From: Dyadobacter sp. CY356 | GTDB taxonomy: Bacteria > Bacteroidota > Bacteroidia > Cytophagales > Spirosomataceae | Assembly: GCF_021440195.1 (NCBI RefSeq) | Contig: NZ_JAJTSZ010000001.1 | Location: 992,001-1,056,000 of the forward strand | Length of the DNA stretch: 64,000 nt | Direction: 5' to 3' | In this document: positions 1-10,082 of the stretch, one piece after another | Layout of the letters: every line of letters begins with the position of its first letter | Numbering within the stretch: the first letter of the stretch is position 1 | The notes under the pieces: generated by a model | The model's database searches: none | The model's input: only the letters and a program-made list of their open reading frames with translations | Told to the model about the DNA's origin: nothing | Made by a program: the position numbers and the translations under genes

Positions 1-1
1 A

Positions 2-1825
2 GTAAGTTTTATCAGCGGTTCGTCCGGTGTTTTTTATAAACAATTCGGTCTGACACTTGCCATTGCGATTATTCTTTCAGCAGTTAATGCCCTGACATTG
101 AGTCCTGCACTTTGTGCTTTGTTCCTAAAACCTCATACCGAAGGCGAGCACGCGAATAAGGGATTTGTACAACGCTTTTATCTGGCTTTCAATACAGGTT
201 TTGAAAAAACAACCGATAAATATAAAAAGTCAGTCAGTGTTTTGATCAAAAGAAAATGGATTGGATTGGCTCTGATCGCTGTTTTTAGCGGCGTATTTGT
301 TTATCTGATGAATACAACGCCGACTGCTTTTGTGCCGAATGAGGATATGGGAACGATCATGTCCGATATCAGTTTGCCAGCATCGGCATCTTTGGAACGA
401 AGCGAAGAAATCACCAGACAGGTTCAGGAAATAGCTTCGTCAATTCCGGAAGTGCAGTCGGTTTTAAAAGTAACAGGCCGGGGAATGATCAGTGGTTCCG
501 GAAGTAACTATGGTATGGTGATAATGAAACTGAAACCCTGGGATGACCGGAAAGAAAAGCAACAAAGTATAGATGCGGTGATCGGTCAGCTTTTTGCCAA
601 AACGGCAGCAATCAAAGATGCACGGATAATCTTTTTTGCGTCGCCAACGATACAGGGTTTTGGAACTACCAATGGTTTTGAATTTCAGTTGCAGGATAAA
701 AGTGGTGGCAGTGTAGCCAAGTTATATAAAGTCAGTCAGGATTTTCTGGCTGCATTGGCAAAAAGGCCTGAAATTCAGTATGCTTCAACGTCCTTCAACC
801 CAAATTTTCCGCAGTATGAAATTCAAGTGGACGTAGCAAGGGTCAAAAAATCAGGACTTACGGTTAATGATGTGCTGGGGACTTTACAGGGATATTTCGG
901 AGGGATTTATGCTTCGAATTTTAACCAGTTTGGAAAACAATACCGTGTTGTTTATCAGGCAGATGCCCGATACCGTGATAATCTGGAAAGCCTGAATGCG
1001 ATCAAAGTCAGAAATGCAAGCGGCACAATGGCACCTATTAGTGAGTTTGTTTCACTTCAAAAAGTATACGGACCGCAGGCGATCAGCCGCTTCAATCTTT
1101 TCACGGCAGTAAGTATTAATGGTGCTCCAAATGCAGGTTACAGCTCAGGAGATGCCATCAAAGCCATTGAAGAAGTGGCGGCAAAATCGCTTCCTACGGG
1201 TTATGGATATGAATTTTCAGGAATGACACGGGAAGAAATGTCAGCTGGAAGCCAGATTGTTTTCATCTTTATGCTTTGTATTGTATTTGTATATTTCTTG
1301 TTGAGTGCTCAGTATGAAAGTTACATTCTTCCGTTTGCGGTGCTTTTATCTTTACCAATCGGTTTGGCCGGCGCATTCATTTTTGCGACTGTCTTTGGTG
1401 TCAGCAATAACATATATCTCCAGATAACGCTGATCATGCTGATTGGTTTGCTTTCGAAAAATGCCATTCTGATTGTAGAGTTTGCCTTGCAGAGAAGAAG
1501 AGATGGCGAAGATATTTTCCAGGCTGCCATTGACGGCGCCATCGCCCGTTTCCGTCCGATCCTGATGACTTCTTTTGCCTTTATACTGGGTCTTATTCCC
1601 CTGATGGTTGCTTCCGGTGCGGGTGCAACAGGTAACCGCTCCATTGGTACAGGTGCTGTGGGTGGTATGCTGATCGGGACGATTTTCGGGGTATTCGTCG
1701 TACCGGCACTTTTTGTGATTTTTCAGGGAATTCAGGAAAAAATATCCGGCCCTCCAAAGGATTATGATCTGATAGAAGAAACAGACAATCACGAAAAAAC
1801 AATAGCCCAAAACATCTCTCAATAA
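2..1825 (+). CDS. RND efflux permease (HAE1/AcrB family), C-terminal part
   Basis: This is the 3' part of an inner-membrane proton-driven multidrug exporter; the gene enters from the left edge, and the reading frame is open from base 2. The first residues in the window match the end of the first transmembrane half (ALTLSPALCA). The second periplasmic porter/docking domain and the second transmembrane bundle follow, with the typical helix segments GLLSKNAILIVEFA and RPILMTSFAFILG. About 608 residues are visible of an expected 1040 or so. The gene lies 44 bases before an outer-membrane lipoprotein gene, as in a tripartite pump operon; the adaptor is presumably upstream, outside the window. The substrate cannot be inferred. 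Confidence 0.95.
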   Translation, partial: VSFISGSSGVFYKQFGLTLAIAIILSAVNALTLSPALCALFLKPHTEGEHANKGFVQRFYLAFNTGFEKTTDKYKKSVSVLIKRKWIGLALIAVFSGVFVYLMNTTPTAFVPNEDMGTIMSDISLPASASLERSEEITRQVQEIASSIPEVQSVLKVTGRGMISGSGSNYGMVIMKLKPWDDRKEKQQSIDAVIGQLFAKTAAIKDARIIFFASPTIQGFGTTNGFEFQLQDKSGGSVAKLYKVSQDFLAALAKRPEIQYASTSFNPNFPQYEIQVDVARVKKSGLTVNDVLGTLQGYFGGIYASNFNQFGKQYRVVYQADARYRDNLESLNAIKVRNASGTMAPISEFVSLQKVYGPQAISRFNLFTAVSINGAPNAGYSSGDAIKAIEEVAAKSLPTGYGYEFSGMTREEMSAGSQIVFIFMLCIVFVYFLLSAQYESYILPFAVLLSLPIGLAGAFIFATVFGVSNNIYLQITLIMLIGLLSKNAILIVEFALQRRRDGEDIFQAAIDGAIARFRPILMTSFAFILGLIPLMVASGAGATGNRSIGTGAVGGMLIGTIFGVFVVPALFVIFQGIQEKISGPPKDYDLIEETDNHEKTIAQNISQ

Positions 1826-1869
1826 TCATTTTTTGATGTGAGAAAGTTGAAAATATAAAGAACAGGAAA

Positions 1870-3276
1870 ATGAAACTGAAAACATCCAAACAAATCATCA
1901 GCGTTTTGCTTCTTACAGGAATTATGGTTTCCTGTAAGATCACAAAACCATATAGTACGCCAAACCAGGAAAATACGGGATTATTTAGAGGAGCATCCAC
2001 GAATGATACGGCAACAATCGCTGATCTTCCCTGGCAGAAACTGATCTCGGACACCACACTGCAAAGCCTGATCAATGAAGGCTTGCAAAAAAATCTTGAT
2101 CTGAAAATTGCCATTCAGCGTATCAATCAGGCTGATGCGTCTTTGCAGCAAAGTAAAGCTGTTTTTTTCCCAAGTCTGGAAGGTGGTCTGAAAGCAACTA
2201 ATACGAAATCTTCTGCCGCTGCATTGAATTTTCCGGCAGGTCTTAATATCAATCTGAACACAGTTACTTATCAGGCGTTGTTAAGTTCAAGCTGGGAGGC
2301 TGATGTTTGGGGAAAATTGAAAAGCGGAAAAAAAGCAGCTTTGGCGACATTTCTGCAAAGTGAGGCGTCGAAACGAGCCGTGCAGACGCAGCTGATTTCT
2401 GATATTGCAGTCAGTTATTATGACCTTCTGGCTTATGATCAGCAGCTGGTTATAACAGAGCAAACTTTGAAAAACAGAATTGAAGATCAGGAGACGATGA
2501 AAGCTTTAAAAGATGCCGCCATTGTGACTGGTGCCGCAGTTGTGCAAAGTGAGGCCAACCGATATGCCGCAGAAGTATCCATTCCCGATTTAAAAAGAAG
2601 TATCCGGGAAACGGAAAACGCGCTGTCGATTCTTTTAGCCAGGGAACCCGGACCGATTGAAAGAACAAAACTTGAAGACCAGCAACCCTATACCGACCTA
2701 TCCGTTGGTGTGCCGTCGCAGCTTTTAAGAAACCGTCCGGATTTGCAGCAGGCTGAATTTGCTTTCCGTGCTGCTTTTGAAAATACGAATGTGGCGCGTA
2801 CCTATTTTTATCCCGCTTTAACGATCACAGCCAGTGGCGGACTTTCAAGTTTACAGGTTAAAGATTTTTTCAACAAATCCATTTTCTACACTTTGATAGG
2901 AGGGATCACCCAGCCGATCTTTTCACAGGGAGCAAACAAAGCGCGGTTGCGAACCAACCAGGCTCAACAGCAAGAGGCTTTTTACAGCTATCAGCAAAGC
3001 TGGCTTAATGCAGGGCAGGAGGTTTCCAATGCTTTGTATCTTTACAATGCCGCAACAGCCAAGGAAGATTCCAGAGCCAAACAAATTGCTGCCTTGCAAA
3101 AATCTGTTGAGTTTACAAAAGACCTGTTGCAGTATTCATCAGCGACAAACTATACGGATGTACTGACTTCCGAGCAAACATTGCTTTCCGCACAGCTGAG
3201 CGGCGTTAACGACCGTTTGCAGAAATTGCAGTCGGTTGTGCAGCTTTACAGGGCGCTTGGAGGTGGCTGGAAATAG
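1870..3276 (+). CDS. RND efflux outer-membrane lipoprotein (NodT/OprM type)
   Basis: This outer-membrane channel of a tripartite pump has 468 residues, the usual length for the family. The N-terminus is a lipoprotein signal ending in VSC, so Cys22 would be lipidated. Two outer-membrane efflux protein repeats follow, rich in long helices; the motif RNRPDLQQAEFAFRAA is diagnostic of the NodT/OprM branch. The gene follows the RND permease by 44 bases and is closed by a hairpin terminator, so it is the last gene of that operon. It would carry substrates through the outer membrane with the permease at 2-1825. Confidence 0.93.
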   Translation: MKLKTSKQIISVLLLTGIMVSCKITKPYSTPNQENTGLFRGASTNDTATIADLPWQKLISDTTLQSLINEGLQKNLDLKIAIQRINQADASLQQSKAVFFPSLEGGLKATNTKSSAAALNFPAGLNINLNTVTYQALLSSSWEADVWGKLKSGKKAALATFLQSEASKRAVQTQLISDIAVSYYDLLAYDQQLVITEQTLKNRIEDQETMKALKDAAIVTGAAVVQSEANRYAAEVSIPDLKRSIRETENALSILLAREPGPIERTKLEDQQPYTDLSVGVPSQLLRNRPDLQQAEFAFRAAFENTNVARTYFYPALTITASGGLSSLQVKDFFNKSIFYTLIGGITQPIFSQGANKARLRTNQAQQQEAFYSYQQSWLNAGQEVSNALYLYNAATAKEDSRAKQIAALQKSVEFTKDLLQYSSATNYTDVLTSEQTLLSAQLSGVNDRLQKLQSVVQLYRALGGGWK

Positions 3277-3336
3277 GAAGTGATCCGTTGCTTGGGGCCA
3301 CTGACATTTTAGCTTTAATTTCTGTCTTAGTAAATC

Positions 3337-3368
3337 AATCCCTGGCCTGCAATAGCAGACCGGGGATT
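3337..3368 (+). terminator. Rho-independent terminator of the left RND operon
   Basis: A 9-bp stem (AATCCCTGG with CCGGGGATT, one G-T pair) surrounds an inner CTGC/GCAG stem with an AATA loop, and is followed by TCCTTTT. It lies 60 bases after the outer-membrane factor gene. Confidence 0.7.
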
Positions 3369-3463
3369 TCCTTTTGATAACTGTGATGAAAGTTAATTCG
3401 CTGCTAACACGTTTTTAATCACCAATATTGAATTGATTCTGATCGTGATTGGTAATTTAAATC

Positions 3464-3511
3464 ATAACAAAACAGGCGCGAATGCCAATGCATCCGCGCC
3501 TGTTTTGTTAT
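3464..3511. terminator. Bidirectional terminator between the two RND operons
   Basis: A perfect 17-bp inverted repeat (3464-3480 with 3495-3511; core ACAGGCGCG) has a 14-base loop and A/T-rich outer arms, so it gives a U-run in either direction. It lies 18 bases beyond the stop of the minus-strand permease and also backs up the plus-strand operon. Confidence 0.85.
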
Positions 3512-3528
3512 ATATTAAAGTCTGACTT

Positions 3529-6500
3529 TTAAATTAATCTTGACTCACGATCCTGTCTCTTTTTCTTTTGTTTGTAAGCAATTTTTTCAATCGCTACAAA
3601 AAGAACAGGTACTACAAAAATCGCCAGCGAGGTTGCTGCAAGCATCCCTCCGAATACCGTCCAGCCAATGGTTTTACGGGATTCAGCTGCTGCTCCACTT
3701 GCAAAGGCCAGCGGAAGTACCCCAAGGATAAAGGCAAGGGAAGTCATAATGATCGGGCGCAAACGAAGCTGAACCGCTTCCAGTGTTGCCTTCACTAATT
3801 CCATTCCGCCATCGACACGTTCTTTGGCAAATTCCACAATAAGAATCGCGTTTTTGGCTGCAAGCCCGATCAGCGTAATCAAACCGATCTGCGCATAGAT
3901 GTTATTGGTAAGATTTGGTAGTAAAGTCAGTGTAATAATCGATCCCAAAGCACCGATAGGTACTGCAAAAAGTACAGAGAACGGAATTGACCAGCTTTCA
4001 TAAAGCGCAGCAAGGAAGAGGAATACAAAGACAATGGAGATGGCAAAGATGGTCGTCGTTGCATCACCCGCTTTTATTTCTTCCGAACTCATACCTGAGA
4101 ATTCATAGCCATATCCATCCGGAAGCGTTTCCGCTACTTCTTTAAGCGCCTGAATAGCCTGACCAGAACTGAAACCTGGTTTTGGAACACCGTTGATTTC
4201 AACAGAACGATATATGTTATAGTGGGAGATAAGCGCAGGGTTTTCAACTACCTTGCTGGTAAGGATCGCAGATAACGGAATCATATTACCTTGCGAATTT
4301 CTCACATAAAACTTGTTAAGCTGGTCCAGATTTGAGCGGAAACTACTGTCGGCCTGCACCATAACCCGGAAGTTACGTCCGTAAAGGTTGAAGTCGTTCA
4401 CATAGGTACTACCCAAAAGCGTAGACAAGGTACTGAAAACGTCATTTACCTGAATACCCAGTTTTTTAGTCTTGTCACGATCCACGTCAATTTGGTATGA
4501 TGGCGTTTTCGCGTTAAAGAAAGTATAGGCCATTCCAATTTCAGGACGCTGGTTAACAGCGGCAAGGAATTTCTGAGTTACGCCTTCAAACTTCTTGATA
4601 TCATCCGTACTTGTTGTCTGTTGCAGTTCAAAAGTAAAACCGGAAGTCTGACCAAGACCAGGAATTGCCGGAGGAGCAATGGCAAGAACCCGCGCTTCTT
4701 TGATATCGGCTGTACGCTGCTGAATTTGTTTGATCACAGACTGCACATGGTGTTCTGCTCCTTTACGATCAGCCCAAGGCTGAAGCGTAACAAACATAGT
4801 ACCCACATTGGATTTATTCGAGAAGCTGATTACGTTAAGACCCGCAAGACCACCGACTGTTTTAATTTCGGGTATAGCCTGAACACGTTTCATAACTTCT
4901 TTGATCATCGCAATGTTACGCGTTGTGGAAGCACCTTCCTGCATTTCATAGGTTACAAAAAGACGTCCTTCATCTTCAACCGGGATAAAGCCGGAAGGTT
5001 TGTTTTTAAATAAAAATACAAGTCCGACGATCAGACAAACCATCATGATCAAAACGTAAGGCGTTCCTTTAATCCATTTGGCAACGCCTCTTGTATAGGA
5101 TCGTGAAACACCATCGAACCATTTATTGAATTTGTCAAAGAATTTTTCCAGCCAGTTCTTTTTCTCATTGGCACCTTTGGTTGGTTTAAGCATCATCGCA
5201 CAAAGCGCCGGTGTTAAAGAAAGGGCAACAAAAGCGGAAAGAAGTACTGAAACTGCAATCGTGATTGCAAACTGCTGATAAAGGCGACCTACAATACCTG
5301 GTACAAAACTTACCGGCACGAACACCGCCGCAAGAATAAGAGCAATCGCAATTACCGGTCCGGAAATTTCATCCATCGCTTTTTTGGTCGCGTCTTTTGG
5401 AGACATCCTGCCGTGGTCAATATTATGCTGGACGGCCTCCACCACCACAATCGCATCATCCACCACAATACCAATCGCTAATACGAAGGCAAAAAGTGTC
5501 AGCGTATTAATCGTAAAACCGAAAGGAATAAAGAATATAAATGTTCCGATCAATGATACCGGGATCGCAAGAATCGGAATCAATGTTGCCCGCCAGTTTT
5601 GAAGGAAAAGGAATACCACAATGACCACCAGAATCATCGCTTCGGCAAAGGTGTGTAATACTTCTTCAATCGAAACACGCACAACGGATGCCGTTTCAAC
5701 AGGAATTACGTAATCTATATCTTTTGGAAAAGTCTTTTTCATTTCCGCCAGTGCCGCCATAATACCGTCGTAGGTATCAAGCGCATTTGCACCCGGTGCC
5801 TGATAGATCAAAACGAAGGCAGCAGGTTTTCCATTAACAAAGGCGTTGGCATTGTAGTCAAACTTACCAAGTTCAACACGGGCCACATCTTTCAGATATA
5901 CTACGCTTCCTTCACTTGGAGAAGAGCGAACGATGATGTCATTAAATTGCTGCTCCGTGTTTAAACGGCTGTTTGTAAGTACACTGTATTCAAAAGCCTG
6001 AGCCGTTGGCTGCGGTGTTGATCCTACGGTACCTGCTGCAATCTGAAGGTTATTTTCTGCTAGGGATGCAATGATATCCGAAGGTGTCATGTTTAAACTG
6101 GCAAGCTTGTCAGGGTTCAGCCAGATACGCATACCGAAGTCATCCGCGCGGGAAACAATATCACCCACACCTTTAACACGCTGAATTCTGTCTTTCAGAT
6201 AAATGTTGGCATAGTTACCAATAAACTGCGCACTGTGTGTTCCTTTTGGTGAATACAAAGCAACGGCAACCATGATGGCAGGCTGTCTTTTACGCACCGT
6301 AAGTCCCAATCTTTTTACCACATCCGGAAGAGCCGGTTCAGCCACACTCACACGGTTTTGCACATCAAGTGCAGCAATGTTAACATCCGTACCAATATCA
6401 AAAACAACGTTAATGCTGCTTTGACCGCTACTGGTACTGTTAGAAGACATATAACTCATGCCGGGCGTACCATTCACCTGCGTTTCGATTGCAGTTGTAG

Positions 6501-6684
6501 TCGTCTGCTCGACCGTCTGGGCGTCGGCACCGGTAAAAGTACCCGAGATGGTTACCGTTGGCGGCGTTACATCAGGATACTGGGCAACGGGCAGTGTCGT
6601 TAAGGAAATAAGGCCAACCAGTACAAGCACGATTGAAGCAACAATCGCTGTAACGGGCCTTTTTATAAAAATATCTGCAATCAT
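3529..6684 (-). CDS. RND efflux permease (HAE1/AcrB family)
   Basis: This complete 1051-residue proton/drug antiporter of the inner membrane has the usual AcrB length. The N-terminus MIADIFIKRPVTAIV is the typical first helix. The paired acidic residues of the proton relay are present (Asp409-Asp410 in GIVVDDAIVVVE), as are both porter domains and the C-terminal helix motifs AAKNAILIVEFA and RPIIMTSLAFILG. It is the last gene of the minus-strand operon, 65 bases after the adaptor gene, with its own terminator. It is clearly different in sequence from the permease at 2-1825, so the two pumps are paralogues and not a recent duplication. Confidence 0.96.
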   Translation of the reverse strand: MIADIFIKRPVTAIVASIVLVLVGLISLTTLPVAQYPDVTPPTVTISGTFTGADAQTVEQTTTTAIETQVNGTPGMSYMSSNSTSSGQSSINVVFDIGTDVNIAALDVQNRVSVAEPALPDVVKRLGLTVRKRQPAIMVAVALYSPKGTHSAQFIGNYANIYLKDRIQRVKGVGDIVSRADDFGMRIWLNPDKLASLNMTPSDIIASLAENNLQIAAGTVGSTPQPTAQAFEYSVLTNSRLNTEQQFNDIIVRSSPSEGSVVYLKDVARVELGKFDYNANAFVNGKPAAFVLIYQAPGANALDTYDGIMAALAEMKKTFPKDIDYVIPVETASVVRVSIEEVLHTFAEAMILVVIVVFLFLQNWRATLIPILAIPVSLIGTFIFFIPFGFTINTLTLFAFVLAIGIVVDDAIVVVEAVQHNIDHGRMSPKDATKKAMDEISGPVIAIALILAAVFVPVSFVPGIVGRLYQQFAITIAVSVLLSAFVALSLTPALCAMMLKPTKGANEKKNWLEKFFDKFNKWFDGVSRSYTRGVAKWIKGTPYVLIMMVCLIVGLVFLFKNKPSGFIPVEDEGRLFVTYEMQEGASTTRNIAMIKEVMKRVQAIPEIKTVGGLAGLNVISFSNKSNVGTMFVTLQPWADRKGAEHHVQSVIKQIQQRTADIKEARVLAIAPPAIPGLGQTSGFTFELQQTTSTDDIKKFEGVTQKFLAAVNQRPEIGMAYTFFNAKTPSYQIDVDRDKTKKLGIQVNDVFSTLSTLLGSTYVNDFNLYGRNFRVMVQADSSFRSNLDQLNKFYVRNSQGNMIPLSAILTSKVVENPALISHYNIYRSVEINGVPKPGFSSGQAIQALKEVAETLPDGYGYEFSGMSSEEIKAGDATTTIFAISIVFVFLFLAALYESWSIPFSVLFAVPIGALGSIITLTLLPNLTNNIYAQIGLITLIGLAAKNAILIVEFAKERVDGGMELVKATLEAVQLRLRPIIMTSLAFILGVLPLAFASGAAAESRKTIGWTVFGGMLAATSLAIFVVPVLFVAIEKIAYKQKKKRQDRESRLI

Positions 6685-6749
6685 TTTTTTAGTATTTAAG
6701 GAAATCAGAAGGAGGCTGATATGATAATATCAAATCCTGTTTGTCTAAC

Positions 6750-7889
6750 TTATTTTTTTGCAGGGGCTGCTGCTGCGGCCGGTGGTGTTCCCGTAGAAAT
6801 TTTTGCTCCCTCACGTAAATTCTGAACACCTTCCACAGCAATTTTTTCTCCTGGTTTCAAGCCTTCTTTTACAATAATGTTAGTGCCGATCGGCTCTCCT
6901 AAGGTAAGTTTACGCTGACTGACCTTACTTGAATCCGCTTCAACATATACAAAGAATTCACCCAATTGCTCTGTTACTGCCTTGTAAGGAATCATTACAG
7001 CGCCTTTTGAAGCAGTATTCAAAACCCTTACTGTTCCTGTCATCCCGGCACGAAGCATGTTATCTTTATTCGGGAAAGTCAAACGTGTTTTGATAGATCC
7101 GGTCTGAGGATCAACCGCGCGGTCAATCAAAAGAATTTTACCAGGATAAGGATAAATATCAGTTCCAAAAGCAATTGTAAACGTTGAGTCATTCGATTTT
7201 GCGTTTTTCAAAAGATTGGTGAAACGGTAGATTTCCTTTTGGTCAACGTTAAAATCGACGGCAAGCTGTCCGTCTGATGAAACCGTATTCAGAACAGTTT
7301 GTCCGGCAGTGACAGCCGCACCCACTTTTACAAGCGATATTCCAATCACACCATCAAAAGGCGCTGTAACCTTGGTATATCTGACACTGGTATTTGCCGC
7401 TGCAATATTTGCTCTGGCTGCATCTTCCTGTTTCTTAGCTACTTCAAGTGCTGCATCAGCATTGTCAACAAGCTGTTTTGCAACCGCATCGTTTTTGTCA
7501 AGCTCATGATAACGGTCAGCATCTTTCTGTGCTTTAACCGTGTTTGCTTTTTGTACGTTTAAATTGGCAACAGCCTGGTCGTAGTTTGCAGAATAAAGCT
7601 GCGCATCCACTGTATAAAGCAATTGTCCTTTTCTAACACGTGCACCGTCCTGAAAATGAATGCCAGTAATAAAACCAGTAACCTGAGGGCGAAGCTCCAC
7701 AACATTAAGCGCATTTACGGTTGCAGGATACTGATCATGATAAACAGCATCGGTAGATTTCACTTCTTCCAAAGTTACGTTGACCGCCGGCGGACCTTGC
7801 TGAGCAGGCTGATCGTTCTTTTTTGCGCAGGATACCATTACCAAAACTGATAATGCCGCTGTATAATATTTTGTTGAATTTAAAAACAT
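6750..7889 (-). CDS. RND efflux periplasmic adaptor lipoprotein (membrane fusion protein)
   Basis: This adaptor would link the inner-membrane permease to the outer-membrane channel. It has 379 residues, with a lipoprotein signal ending in MVSC (Cys21). The biotinyl-lipoyl-like half-motif (ELRPQVTGFITGIHFQDG), a helical hairpin of about 80 residues and the beta-barrel region (VTAPFDGVIGISLVKVGAAV) follow in the usual AcrA/MexA order. An alanine/proline-rich tail (TPPAAAAAPAKK) ends the protein. It sits between the TolC-type gene and the permease gene with short gaps, so the three are almost certainly co-transcribed. Confidence 0.95.
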   Translation of the reverse strand: MFLNSTKYYTAALSVLVMVSCAKKNDQPAQQGPPAVNVTLEEVKSTDAVYHDQYPATVNALNVVELRPQVTGFITGIHFQDGARVRKGQLLYTVDAQLYSANYDQAVANLNVQKANTVKAQKDADRYHELDKNDAVAKQLVDNADAALEVAKKQEDAARANIAAANTSVRYTKVTAPFDGVIGISLVKVGAAVTAGQTVLNTVSSDGQLAVDFNVDQKEIYRFTNLLKNAKSNDSTFTIAFGTDIYPYPGKILLIDRAVDPQTGSIKTRLTFPNKDNMLRAGMTGTVRVLNTASKGAVMIPYKAVTEQLGEFFVYVEADSSKVSQRKLTLGEPIGTNIIVKEGLKPGEKIAVEGVQNLREGAKISTGTPPAAAAAPAKK

Positions 7890-7911
7890 GGTATCAAAGG
7901 GATTTCAATAA

Positions 7912-9279
7912 TTAATAGTTTAACTGGCCCAGGGCTTTTTGTACGTCGATCTTGTTGGCTAACACCTGATAGAGTGCGTTGTAATAATTAATTCTGGCCA
8001 GACGCAGATCGGTTTCAGAAGTAATTACTTCCAGATAGGTTTTGATACCTGATTTATACTGAAGCTGAATCACATCGTATACTTCCTTTGCCAGGTCAAC
8101 ATTGTCTTTCTGGGCTAGAAGCGTAGCAAGGCTTCCTTTATAATAACCAAGCGCACTGGCATATTCCGAATTCACATTGTTTTTCAGATTCGTTATGTCA
8201 AGATTGGTCCTTTTCAGCTGCCACTCTGCGGAGTTGATATTATACTTTCTTTTCCCGCCCTGAAACAGAGGTAAACTTAGAGTTACCGCAGCAAAAGATT
8301 GAGGATAATTATTAATGTAAAGATCTCCAAACTTGTTGTTCTGATAGTTTAAGTTATAAGCTCCGTTTGCCGCTACTGTTGGGAGGAAACTCATTTTATT
8401 ATAACTGACATTAGCCTCCTGAAGTCTTTTCTGTGTTGTTAAAAGCTGATATTCAATTCTGGAATTCAAATCCGGACCCTGAATGGTATCAATCAGCATT
8501 TCTCTTTCCATCTGAAGCGTGTCGTAGGTAATCTTCAAATCCTTCTCAGCCGGATAACCCATCAGTGCTTTCAGATATTCAAGTTTCCCTTTCAGAATAT
8601 CTTCGTTGCTTTTCTTGGATGCCTTGGTGTTGTTAAGAGAAATCATCGCTCTTTTGTAATCAATCTTGTCAGTCACACCTGATTTGTATTGATTCTGAGC
8701 ATCCTGCAAGCTTCTTTCCAGGCGAACTATATCTTCCTGGGAAACATAGATTTGCTGCGAAGTTGCCAATACGTCATAAAATGCTTTGGAAACATTTACT
8801 GCCAGATCAACTTTGTTTGCCGTTGTAGTCTGGCTGGCCTGAAGCTGCACATCTCCGCGGGTTCTTTTTGCCAAGAGCACATCACGGTTAAAAATTGCCT
8901 GTGAAAGTGTAAACTGGGCAGCAGAAGTATTATTCACACCAAGTTTTACAGGGTTTCCGCCAATGATACTCGTCTGAATTAAAAAGTTGTGCTGCAAGCT
9001 GTAATTGAAATTGATCTGCGGATACCAGTCAGCCAGTTTAGTTTTAACTGTGTTTTCTGTAATGCGCTCGTCAATAACAGATTGGCGGATCAACGGCTGG
9101 TTTTTCATAGCATACTGAAGAATTTCTTCCAGCGTTCCGTTTGAAATCGAACCTTGCTCAGTGCCTTCAGTTGCAGTCACTACCTTAAACTGGGCGGCTG
9201 CAAACAGGGGCGATAAAAGCACAAGGGTAATACTTAGTGCTAAAAGCCTGATTGTTTTAGCGTTATAATAACAATTCAT
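7912..9279 (-). CDS. TolC-family outer-membrane efflux protein
   Basis: This outer-membrane channel has 455 residues and a cleavable signal peptide (LLALSITLVLLSPLFAAAQ) without a lipobox, unlike the lipoprotein factor of the neighbouring pump. Two outer-membrane efflux repeats are visible as long helical stretches with coiled-coil character. It is the first structural gene after the tetR regulator (71-base gap), and 22 bases separate it from the adaptor. The absence of a lipid anchor and the different gene order suggest that the two RND systems in the window have separate histories. Confidence 0.92.
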   Translation of the reverse strand: MNCYYNAKTIRLLALSITLVLLSPLFAAAQFKVVTATEGTEQGSISNGTLEEILQYAMKNQPLIRQSVIDERITENTVKTKLADWYPQINFNYSLQHNFLIQTSIIGGNPVKLGVNNTSAAQFTLSQAIFNRDVLLAKRTRGDVQLQASQTTTANKVDLAVNVSKAFYDVLATSQQIYVSQEDIVRLERSLQDAQNQYKSGVTDKIDYKRAMISLNNTKASKKSNEDILKGKLEYLKALMGYPAEKDLKITYDTLQMEREMLIDTIQGPDLNSRIEYQLLTTQKRLQEANVSYNKMSFLPTVAANGAYNLNYQNNKFGDLYINNYPQSFAAVTLSLPLFQGGKRKYNINSAEWQLKRTNLDITNLKNNVNSEYASALGYYKGSLATLLAQKDNVDLAKEVYDVIQLQYKSGIKTYLEVITSETDLRLARINYYNALYQVLANKIDVQKALGQLNY

Positions 9280-9350
9280 GAAAAGGAGAACGTTAATTGG
9301 ATAATGATAAAAATGGTGTTAATACGTCCAGGGGTCAGTCTATTCTAGCT

Positions 9351-10004
9351 CTAACCGTCAATTATGTGGTTTAATTCCTGAACAAGCGTGAAGTGAAAAA
9401 ATTTTTTGAGGTGAACACTGAGTTTTTGCCTGAGATGATTTTCCAGATCCTGCTGCGTGGCATTCTGAAGACCGTTAACTTTCCTGTAAAATCGCTGCGT
9501 GCTAATCGCCTGATTAATAGTGCCAAAAAGGGTTGTTGACAACATCAATACATCCACATCGCTTTTAAATTCTCCGGAAAGCTGTCCTTCCTCAATGATT
9601 TTTGTCATGGCAGCAAGGTTGTTGCTCTTCATTTCATCCAGCAGATCAGAGATTATCGGCGTGCGGGAATCACCTGCCAGTTGCTCGCGCAGCACAACAT
9701 TATGGAAGCACTGCTTTTCTATTAAACGGTTAATGACCCAGTCGATCATCAGATTGACTTTCTGAACCGGCGACAGGTCAAGATCTTTTAACAGATAATC
9801 AAGTTTGGATATAAACTCGTGCGAACGGAGAGAGAAAAGGGCTTCAATGAGTTTCTCTTTTGAGCCGAAATAATACGATATCATCGACACATTCACCTCT
9901 GCCTCCTGGGAAATATCTCGGATAGAAGTTCCTGAGAAACCTTTCTCAGAAAATAGCTTTTCAGCTATTTCGATAATCTTTAATTGTTTTGGATTGTATT
10001 TCAT
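9351..10004 (-). CDS. TetR-family transcriptional regulator of the RND operon
   Basis: This 217-residue repressor has an N-terminal TetR helix-turn-helix (residues about 8-54; GTSIRDISQEAEVNVSMISYYFGSKEKLIEAL). The C-terminal helical domain presumably binds an inducer, such as a drug or membrane-active compound. It is the first gene of the operon tetR - outer-membrane factor - adaptor - permease. Two near-identical palindromes overlap its promoter, so it very probably represses itself and the pump. The inducer cannot be read from the sequence. Confidence 0.93.
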   Translation of the reverse strand: MKYNPKQLKIIEIAEKLFSEKGFSGTSIRDISQEAEVNVSMISYYFGSKEKLIEALFSLRSHEFISKLDYLLKDLDLSPVQKVNLMIDWVINRLIEKQCFHNVVLREQLAGDSRTPIISDLLDEMKSNNLAAMTKIIEEGQLSGEFKSDVDVLMLSTTLFGTINQAISTQRFYRKVNGLQNATQQDLENHLRQKLSVHLKKFFHFTLVQELNHIIDG

Positions 10005-10051
10005 CTTGGCTTTACCGGCATTTGATAGTAAGCAATTGCCAGATAACAGGC

Positions 10052-10082
10052 CAAAGGTAGAAGAATAGAATATTAAATCAAA
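10052..10082 (-). promoter_or_regulatory. Bacteroidota-type promoter of the tetR-RND operon
   Basis: On the minus strand, TTTG (10079-10082) and TACCTTTG (10052-10059) are separated by 19 bases. This fits the -33 TTTG and -7 TAnnTTTG elements of the Bacteroidota housekeeping sigma factor. The predicted start of transcription is about 40 bases before the tetR start codon. Confidence 0.65.

Noticed and set aside
4621-5013. 130-codon plus-strand frame inside the RND permease, and similar long frames opposite other genes (for example 34910-35425 and 1593-2114)
   Set aside because: All lie wholly opposite well-supported genes and have no recognisable domain; they are antisense shadows.
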